Origin: an uncultured Pseudoruegeria sp.
Lineage (GTDB): Bacteria; Pseudomonadota; Alphaproteobacteria; Rhodobacterales; Rhodobacteraceae
Assembly: GCA_947498155.1 (NCBI GenBank)
Contig: CANMJD010000001.1
Coordinates: 868,001-932,000 of the forward strand
DNA length: 64,000 nucleotides
Reading direction: 5' to 3'
The position numbers were made by a program, and so were the translations under genes. The first letter of the stretch is position 1; every line of letters begins with the position of its first letter. Below the pieces are notes generated by a model, which did not search any database, was not told the origin of the DNA, and was given only the letters and a program-made list of their open reading frames with translations. Shown here in pieces: positions 58,769-64,000 of the stretch.

Positions 58769-60163
58769 TCAGCCCTGTTCGATCTCGACAAGTCTTGCGG
58801 CGCGATAACTGCCAAAGAGCACCGCGGCAAATCCGACGGTCAGAACAACGATGCAAATCACCAGAAGCTGTTCATATTTATGCCCCTCGGGCAGCATTGC
58901 CGCCACCAGTGGCACATCCCGCAGAAAATAGGCCAGTGCCCCCAGCATCGACGCTGCAAAGGCCACGACATAAGACCAGCGCGGCACCACCCGTCCCCAC
59001 ACCAGCGCAACAAGCAGAACAGGAGTCAGAAACATCGACGCCGTTCCGCTGACCGCCACCGCATCAAACAGGGATTTATTGCCCCAAAGCGTCAAAAGCA
59101 CGCCCAGCACCACAAAGCCAACCATGATGATGCGCCCGTTGCCTACCGAGCGTGGCAAAAGCCGAAGCTCGTCGATGCACAACCGGGCGGCGGAAGACAA
59201 AGCACTATCCAATGTCGACAGCGCCGAAACCAGCAGAGAAATCATCAAAGCGGCAAAAACCCACGGCGGGAACATCCCCGCCCATGTGCCAATCAGCTCG
59301 CCCTGATATTCGGCCCCGATCAGACCGGCTTGAATACCAAACATGCCAAACCCGAAAATGCAGACCACCGACAGGAAAAACGCGTAAATGAACGATCGTT
59401 TTGTGGTCTTGGAGTCGGCCAGAAACCCGCGATCCATCATTACCGGATCATGGGCCGGATAGGAAAACACCTGCAAAAATGCCACCAGCAATAGAATCCA
59501 GCCATTGGTGCTGCCCGCAGTGCCTTGAGCACGCAGAATTTCGCCAAAATCAAACCCAGAACTTCCCAGCAGGGCCATCAGCGCGGCACCGAAAACAACC
59601 AGAAAGACCGACATTTGCAAAACATCCGTGCGCAGCGATGCCCGCAAGCCGCCAAGAGCGGAATAGGCCAGCGCCACCACCGACACGGTCAGGATCGAGA
59701 TCGTGGAGACCCCAGCGACATCAGGCAAAACGGCGGCAAAAATCAGCCCGACCACCAGGAGATTGGCAAACACCTCGCTCAACAGACGCAACCCGATCAC
59801 CGCGTTATAACAGCCTGTTCCCAAGGCACCGAACTGCTGCTTCAACCAGTCCTGCACGCTGCGCGCGCCCGTGGCGCGCAACCGCGCCACAATGAACCCG
59901 CCGGTCAGGAACGAGCCGTAATAGGCCGTATAAGCCAAGGTGCCCGCAAAGCCGTAAAAATACCCAAGGACCGCCGCGTTCATCAAAGAGCGCGCAAAAA
60001 TCCAGGTTGTGACTTGTGACAACACAAGCGTCCACAAACCCGGGGCAAGATGATCCTGATCGCGCCCGTCAAAAAATCCGTCAACGCCGACGCGTCTTGG
60101 CGCAAGCGCAAGGCTCCCGGCGATGAGAAATCCGGCAATAGCAATGACGGTTATGGCCTGCAT
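58769..60163 (-). CDS. Sodium:solute symporter family protein
   Basis: A 464-residue inner-membrane protein with about thirteen membrane segments and the SSS-family AYSALGGLRASLRTDVLQMSVF and the DSALSSAARLCIDEL segments. Substrate unknown; relatives import sugars, amino acids or other organic acids with sodium. I take the ATG at 60163 (AGGG upstream) rather than a GTG 14 codons earlier. It lies 55 bases before the ABC ATPase on the same strand. Confidence 0.88.
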   Translation of the reverse strand: MQAITVIAIAGFLIAGSLALAPRRVGVDGFFDGRDQDHLAPGLWTLVLSQVTTWIFARSLMNAAVLGYFYGFAGTLAYTAYYGSFLTGGFIVARLRATGARSVQDWLKQQFGALGTGCYNAVIGLRLLSEVFANLLVVGLIFAAVLPDVAGVSTISILTVSVVALAYSALGGLRASLRTDVLQMSVFLVVFGAALMALLGSSGFDFGEILRAQGTAGSTNGWILLLVAFLQVFSYPAHDPVMMDRGFLADSKTTKRSFIYAFFLSVVCIFGFGMFGIQAGLIGAEYQGELIGTWAGMFPPWVFAALMISLLVSALSTLDSALSSAARLCIDELRLLPRSVGNGRIIMVGFVVLGVLLTLWGNKSLFDAVAVSGTASMFLTPVLLVALVWGRVVPRWSYVVAFAASMLGALAYFLRDVPLVAAMLPEGHKYEQLLVICIVVLTVGFAAVLFGSYRAARLVEIEQG

Positions 60164-60285
60164 GTGGTACACCCTGTTTCTTGTAAGTTGGGCGATGCTG
60201 ACCACAGTTTTCAGCTAAAGACGATTGAAAAACTGGTGCTTAACGGAATTGTGAGAGGAGGTGAGCGCCCCCTCTCGGAACCGTG

Positions 60286-61065
60286 TTACAGGGTGGCGTT
60301 GATGGCTCCGCCATCATGCAGCACGTTTTGCCCGACAATAAATCCGGCGTTTTGCGAGCAAAGATAAGCGCAGGTCGCCCCGAATTCGGCAGCCGTACCA
60401 TAGCGCCCTACCGGAATCGTTGCCGACCGTTTGGCGATGGCTTCTTCCATCGAAATGCCTTGCTGCTTTACCACAGCCCCATCCAAAGAAATCGCGCGAT
60501 CTGTGGCATGAATACCGGGCAGCAGGTTGTTGATCGTCACACCGGACCCGGCCACCTGACGCGAGGTGCCCGCGACATATCCGGTCAATCCGGCACGGGC
60601 GGCGTTGGACAGGCCCAAAACCGGAATCGGCGATTTGACCGACCCGCTGGTGATATTGACGATGCGGCCCCAGCCTTTGTCCATCATCTGTGGCAGAAGC
60701 GCCTTGATCAGCGCAATCGGCGACAGCATGTTACCATCCAGTGCTTTGATGAAATCTTCACGGTCCCAATCGCTCCAGAGACCGGGGGGCGGCCCACCGG
60801 CATTAGTCACAAGGATATCCACATCCGCAGCTTCGGCCAAAACTTTGGCGCGCCCTTCTTCGGTCGTGACATCGGCGGCAACGGCCGTCACCTTCACCCC
60901 GTATTTCGACCGAATTTCCGCCGCTGTAGCGTCAAGTACATCGGCTGTCCGTGCATTGATGACAAGATCAACACCCTCTGCAGCCAGGGCTTCGGCGCAT
61001 CCACGCCCCAAGCCCTTTGAAGACGCACACACCAATGCTTTCTTTCCTGAAATGCCAAGATCCAT
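60286..61065 (-). CDS. SDR family protein with altered catalytic residues
   Basis: A 259-residue Rossmann protein: cofactor loop ASSKGLGRG (14-22), TNAGGPPPG (88-95), and the Ser in NITSGS (Ser140). Where the usual Tyr-x-x-x-Lys should follow, the sequence reads LSNAARAGL, so Tyr and Lys are replaced by Ser153 and Arg157 in this alignment. Such variants are known as an atypical branch of 3-oxoacyl-reductase-like SDRs with unclear activity. Start ATG 61065 has AGGGGA 9 bases upstream. Confidence 0.85.
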   Translation of the reverse strand: MDLGISGKKALVCASSKGLGRGCAEALAAEGVDLVINARTADVLDATAAEIRSKYGVKVTAVAADVTTEEGRAKVLAEAADVDILVTNAGGPPPGLWSDWDREDFIKALDGNMLSPIALIKALLPQMMDKGWGRIVNITSGSVKSPIPVLGLSNAARAGLTGYVAGTSRQVAGSGVTINNLLPGIHATDRAISLDGAVVKQQGISMEEAIAKRSATIPVGRYGTAAEFGATCAYLCSQNAGFIVGQNVLHDGGAINATL

Positions 61066-61367
61066 TCGCCTATATCCCCTTTTTATGGTTCGCAAGAATC
61101 GCGTCGGGCTAACCATGTCCTAAGTTCACATGATTCGAAAGCGCTCCAGACTAATCGCGAAATAGCGTACATTCTTTGACAATCGACCCATTGTTCATTG
61201 TTTCGAAACAACGGCCCCCTCATAACGCGATATTCTGTGCTTCATTTGACCGGGAAAGAATTAACTAATACATTTGCTTGTGCAATAACCACTCCGGTCG
61301 ATACAAGGCAATTGGACCTGCCAAACTGTCGGTCATAGATACACATCATTAGGATACTTTAATCGCC
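61066..61367. other. Non-coding region between SDR and Hint genes
   Basis: 302 bases between divergent genes, holding promoters for both. A perfect 14-bp palindrome TTGTTTCGAAACAA lies at 61198-61211. A TTGACA (61176-61181) is present without a clear -10 at the right spacing. No small gene seen. Confidence 0.6.
61198..61211. promoter_or_regulatory. 14-bp palindrome between SDR and Hint genes
   Basis: TTGTTTCGAAACAA is self-complementary over its full length and lies in the shared upstream region, 134 bases from the SDR start and 157 from the Hint gene. Candidate operator for either. Confidence 0.4.
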
Positions 61368-62390
61368 ATGCTTCACAGCCGCGCCGATGAATTGCTGCCT
61401 AAGCAAATTCTGTCTGTGTATACCGCAGACAACTTTCGGGCCGTGGATGGGGCAAATATGGGCGATGGCTTCTGCGACGGGAGCGAACTTGTCCTTGATG
61501 ATACCTATGTGCTGTCCGAAGGGGCGGAAAAGCAAAACCTGTCTGTCTCGACCTCCAATGAGGGGCCCTTTGTCATCGTCAAAGGCTCTGAAATTGGGGT
61601 GACATCCCATCAGGTTTATCTAGACAGCACCGTCACCTTGATGGCGCCGGACGGTACCACGCTCGAACTGCTGGTCTTGGCTGAGGTTGATCCTGCCGAA
61701 GGCTATCTGGCCGCAATTTACCTTTTGCCCTTTGCGCCGCTGCACCCCAAGACCGACTATCGCGTTGTCGGCATAGAAGATGACACCGCCAAGGCCCGGT
61801 TTGCCGAAGTTGCCTGCGTCAGCTTTACCCGCGGCACCCATATTACCATGTCGGACGGGCGGCAGCGCCCGATTGAGGAATTGGCGATTGGCGACAGCAT
61901 TCTGACCCGTGATGATGGCCCTCAAACCATTCGCTGGATCGGCCAGACCACGGTACGGGCGGTCGGAGAATTCGCGCCGATTGTGGTCTGCAAAGGTGTG
62001 CTCAATAATGAAAATGACCTTGTAGTCAGTGCAAACCACCGGTTGTTCATCTATCAACGCCATGATGAGATCGGTCTTGGGCGCTCCGAAGTCCTGGTGA
62101 AAGCCCGCCATCTGGTGAACGGCGACACGGTATACCGGCAGGACGGTGGATTTGTTGACTATTTCCAGATCCTTTTTGATCGGCATCAGATCATCTATGC
62201 CGAAGGCATCGCCGCCGAAAGCCTGTTGCTCGACCCGCGCACCACACCGGCCCTGCCCAAAGAGCTGACCCACCGCCTGTCCAACGTCATTCCAAGCCAC
62301 GCAGATGGCCCGCATAAAAATTTCGAAGTGCAAAAGGCGTTCCTGACCGGAAATGCCGTCGAAAACCTGCGCCGCGCGTCTGACAGATGA
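61368..62390 (+). CDS. Hint-domain protein (Hint_2 type)
   Basis: A 340-residue protein. Residues 1-145 form an acidic N-terminal part with no clear match; from about 148 a Hedgehog/intein fold follows: FTRGTHITMSDGRQRPIEEL, GDSILTRDDGPQTIRWIG, LVVSANHRLFIYQ, then GVGxx-like IIYAEGIAAES. Such domains cut and splice peptide bonds or form part of large secreted proteins in Rhodobacteraceae. The residue just before the FTxGT core, normally Cys, is Ser152 here, with a Cys two residues earlier (Cys150). No signal peptide is visible. Confidence 0.85.
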   Translation: MLHSRADELLPKQILSVYTADNFRAVDGANMGDGFCDGSELVLDDTYVLSEGAEKQNLSVSTSNEGPFVIVKGSEIGVTSHQVYLDSTVTLMAPDGTTLELLVLAEVDPAEGYLAAIYLLPFAPLHPKTDYRVVGIEDDTAKARFAEVACVSFTRGTHITMSDGRQRPIEELAIGDSILTRDDGPQTIRWIGQTTVRAVGEFAPIVVCKGVLNNENDLVVSANHRLFIYQRHDEIGLGRSEVLVKARHLVNGDTVYRQDGGFVDYFQILFDRHQIIYAEGIAAESLLLDPRTTPALPKELTHRLSNVIPSHADGPHKNFEVQKAFLTGNAVENLRRASDR

Positions 62391-62872
62391 GCCAGCCCGC
62401 CGATCAGGAGCAGGATGCAGCCGATATCCTGTTTTTCCCGCCCTTGCTGTCGATCCTGACCCCGCTGCTGGCGATTATTCTACACTTTCTATGGCCGCTT
62501 TCCATCCTCCCCCCTATCGGCGGAATCAGCCTTCTGTTGGGTCTGTTGATCATGTCGGCCTCTGGTGCTTTGGCCATCAGCGCCTCGCGCAGCTTTACCA
62601 AGGCGGGCACCGATGTGAATCCCAAAACCGCAACCACATCTATCGTGCGCGCGGGCCCTTTTCGCTTTAGCCGCAACCCGATGTATCTGGGGATGATCCT
62701 GCTGCAAATCGGGCTGGGTCTGACTTTTTCGCTGGATTGGGCGCTGCTTTTGACCCCCTTGCTTGCTCTGGCACTGCATTTTGGCGTCGTTTTGCGCGAA
62801 GAGGCCTATCTAAGCCGAAAATTCGGCGCACCCTATGTTGAATATATGCAGCAGGTCCGGCGCTGGTTCTAG
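62387..62872 (+). CDS. Small membrane methyltransferase, ICMT/PEMT-like
   Basis: A 161-residue membrane protein with about four hydrophobic segments and the SAM-binding C-terminal motif of the isoprenylcysteine / phospholipid methyltransferase family: VRAGPFRFSRNPMYLGMIL, then LREEAYLSRKFGAPYVEYMQQVRRW. Substrate unknown; lipid methylation is a fair guess. Its ATG overlaps the Hint gene's stop by 4 bases. Confidence 0.87.
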   Translation: MSQPADQEQDAADILFFPPLLSILTPLLAIILHFLWPLSILPPIGGISLLLGLLIMSASGALAISASRSFTKAGTDVNPKTATTSIVRAGPFRFSRNPMYLGMILLQIGLGLTFSLDWALLLTPLLALALHFGVVLREEAYLSRKFGAPYVEYMQQVRRWF

Positions 62873-62920
62873 GCAACGCGCCTTATTGCCCTTTGCCCCG
62901 CCGCAGCCTATATCCGCCCC

Positions 62921-64000
62921 ATGTTAGACAGAGCCTCAAATAAACCCGAGCTGCCGCCCGAAATCGCCCGTCGGCGGACCTTTGCGATTATTTCGCACCC
63001 GGATGCGGGCAAAACAACCCTGACGGAAAAATTTCTGCTTTATGGGGGTGCGATCCAGATGGCCGGACAAGTCCGCGCCAAGGGCGAAGCCCGCCGGACC
63101 CGTTCGGATTTCATGAAGATGGAACAGGATCGCGGGATTTCGGTCTCTGCCTCGGCCATGTCCTTTGATTTCCATAACTTCCGCTTCAATTTGGTGGACA
63201 CCCCGGGTCACAGCGACTTTTCCGAAGATACCTATCGCACCCTGACCGCTGTGGATGCTGCGGTGATGGTGATTGACGGGGCCAAAGGGGTGGAAAGCCA
63301 GACGCAGAAACTCTTTGAAGTCTGCCGCCTGCGCGATCTGCCGATTCTGACCTTCTGTAACAAGATGGACCGCGAAAGCCGCGACACCTTTGAGATCATC
63401 GACGAGATTCAGGAAAATCTGGCGATTGATGTCACACCGGCGAGCTGGCCCATCGGGGTGGGGCGCGATTTTATTGGCTGCTATGACATCTTGCGCGACC
63501 GGCTGGAACTGATGGACCGCGCTGACCGTAACAAAGTGGCGGAAAGCGTTGAAATCAACGGATTGGATGATCCGAAACTGGCCGAACATGTGCCTGCGGA
63601 TCTGCTGGAAAAATTCCTTGAAGACATTGAAATGGCCAAGGAATTGCTGCCGCCGCTTGATCCGCAAGCGCTGCTGGATGGTACGCTGACGCCGATTTGG
63701 TTCGGCTCAGCGATCAACTCCTTTGGGGTCAAGGAGCTGATGGAAGGCATCGCCTCTTTTGGGCCGGAACCACAGGTACAATCGGCCGAGCCACGCAAAA
63801 TCTCGCCCGATGAAAAAAAGGTCTCGGGGTTTGTCTTTAAGGTTCAGGCCAATATGGACCCGAAACACCGCGACCGCGTGGCCTTTGTCCGTATGGCCTC
63901 GGGCCATTTCAAACGCGGCATGAAGCTGAACCATGTGCGCACCAAAAAACCCATGGCGATCTCCAATCCAGTGTTGTTTCTGGCCTCTGACCGCGAATTG
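62921..64000 (+). CDS. prfC: Peptide chain release factor 3, 3' end outside window
   Basis: GTPase that recycles RF1/RF2 from the ribosome after termination. The 360 residues seen hold the G1 loop ISHPDAGKTTLTEK, the effector region with MEQDRGISVSAS, G3 DTPGHSDF, G4 NKMD and the start of domain 2 (VSGFVFKVQANMDPKHRDR). The ISVSASAM context distinguishes RF3 from EF-G. It starts 48 bases after the methyltransferase. Confidence 0.97.
   Translation, partial: MLDRASNKPELPPEIARRRTFAIISHPDAGKTTLTEKFLLYGGAIQMAGQVRAKGEARRTRSDFMKMEQDRGISVSASAMSFDFHNFRFNLVDTPGHSDFSEDTYRTLTAVDAAVMVIDGAKGVESQTQKLFEVCRLRDLPILTFCNKMDRESRDTFEIIDEIQENLAIDVTPASWPIGVGRDFIGCYDILRDRLELMDRADRNKVAESVEINGLDDPKLAEHVPADLLEKFLEDIEMAKELLPPLDPQALLDGTLTPIWFGSAINSFGVKELMEGIASFGPEPQVQSAEPRKISPDEKKVSGFVFKVQANMDPKHRDRVAFVRMASGHFKRGMKLNHVRTKKPMAISNPVLFLASDREL

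Overview
The window is a stretch of chromosome from an alphaproteobacterium, most likely order Rhodobacterales (Roseobacter/Rhodobacter group). The pointers are a minus-strand dcw cluster carrying DUF2484-type membrane genes between murC and murB, a DUF1127 gene followed by an array of CUCCUCC-loop small RNAs (the CcsR / 'cuckoo' type known from Rhodobacter), groESL with a CIRCE operator, DUF2161 and H-type lectin genes, and an atpHAGDC operon. The assignment is by gene content and protein style only; there is no rRNA in the window and I saw no tRNA.

Region 1 (1-24,250, minus strand) is the division and cell-wall cluster. In transcription order it reads mraZ-rsmH-ftsL-ftsI-murE-murF-mraY-murD, a broken plus-strand gene, then ftsW-murG-murC-DUF2484-DUF2484-small membrane gene-murB-ddl-ftsQ-ftsA-ftsZ-lpxC-bamD-recN (recN runs off the left edge). 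Together these make lipid II (mraY, murB-G, ddl), polymerise and cross-link it at the septum (ftsW, ftsI), build the divisome (ftsL, Q, A, Z) and feed the outer membrane (lpxC, bamD). Most joins are 1-13 bp overlaps. A strong terminator closes ftsZ.

Region 2 (24,250-27,390) holds a 650-base AT-rich upstream region of mraZ, the Fe-S/MinD-like carrier gene apbC (mrp), and the most striking part of the window: a DUF1127 gene followed by eight tandem sRNA units. Each unit is two hairpins presenting a CUCCUCC-type loop, repeated every 106-116 bases and ending in an intrinsic terminator. Stem covariation between units is visible by eye.

Region 3 (27,390-43,370) is mixed accessory and housekeeping content: a secreted alpha/beta hydrolase, EamA and MFS transporters, a chalcone-isomerase-like protein, a VOC protein, groEL-groES, two H-type lectin paralogues, a DUF2161 nuclease-fold protein, a c-type cytochrome, Mn-dependent pyrophosphatase, a HAD hydrolase, MaoC hydratase, ribF, a YcgN-like cysteine-cluster protein, threonine aldolase, a DsbA-fold isomerase and prs.

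Region 4 (43,430-64,000) carries atpHAGDC, a methyltransferase divergent from gloB, clpA with a LytM peptidase, rpmG, tatABC with a DUF815 ATPase, a WYL regulator, an ABC ATPase beside a sodium:solute symporter, an SDR, a Hint-domain protein, a small membrane methyltransferase and the start of prfC, which runs off the right edge.
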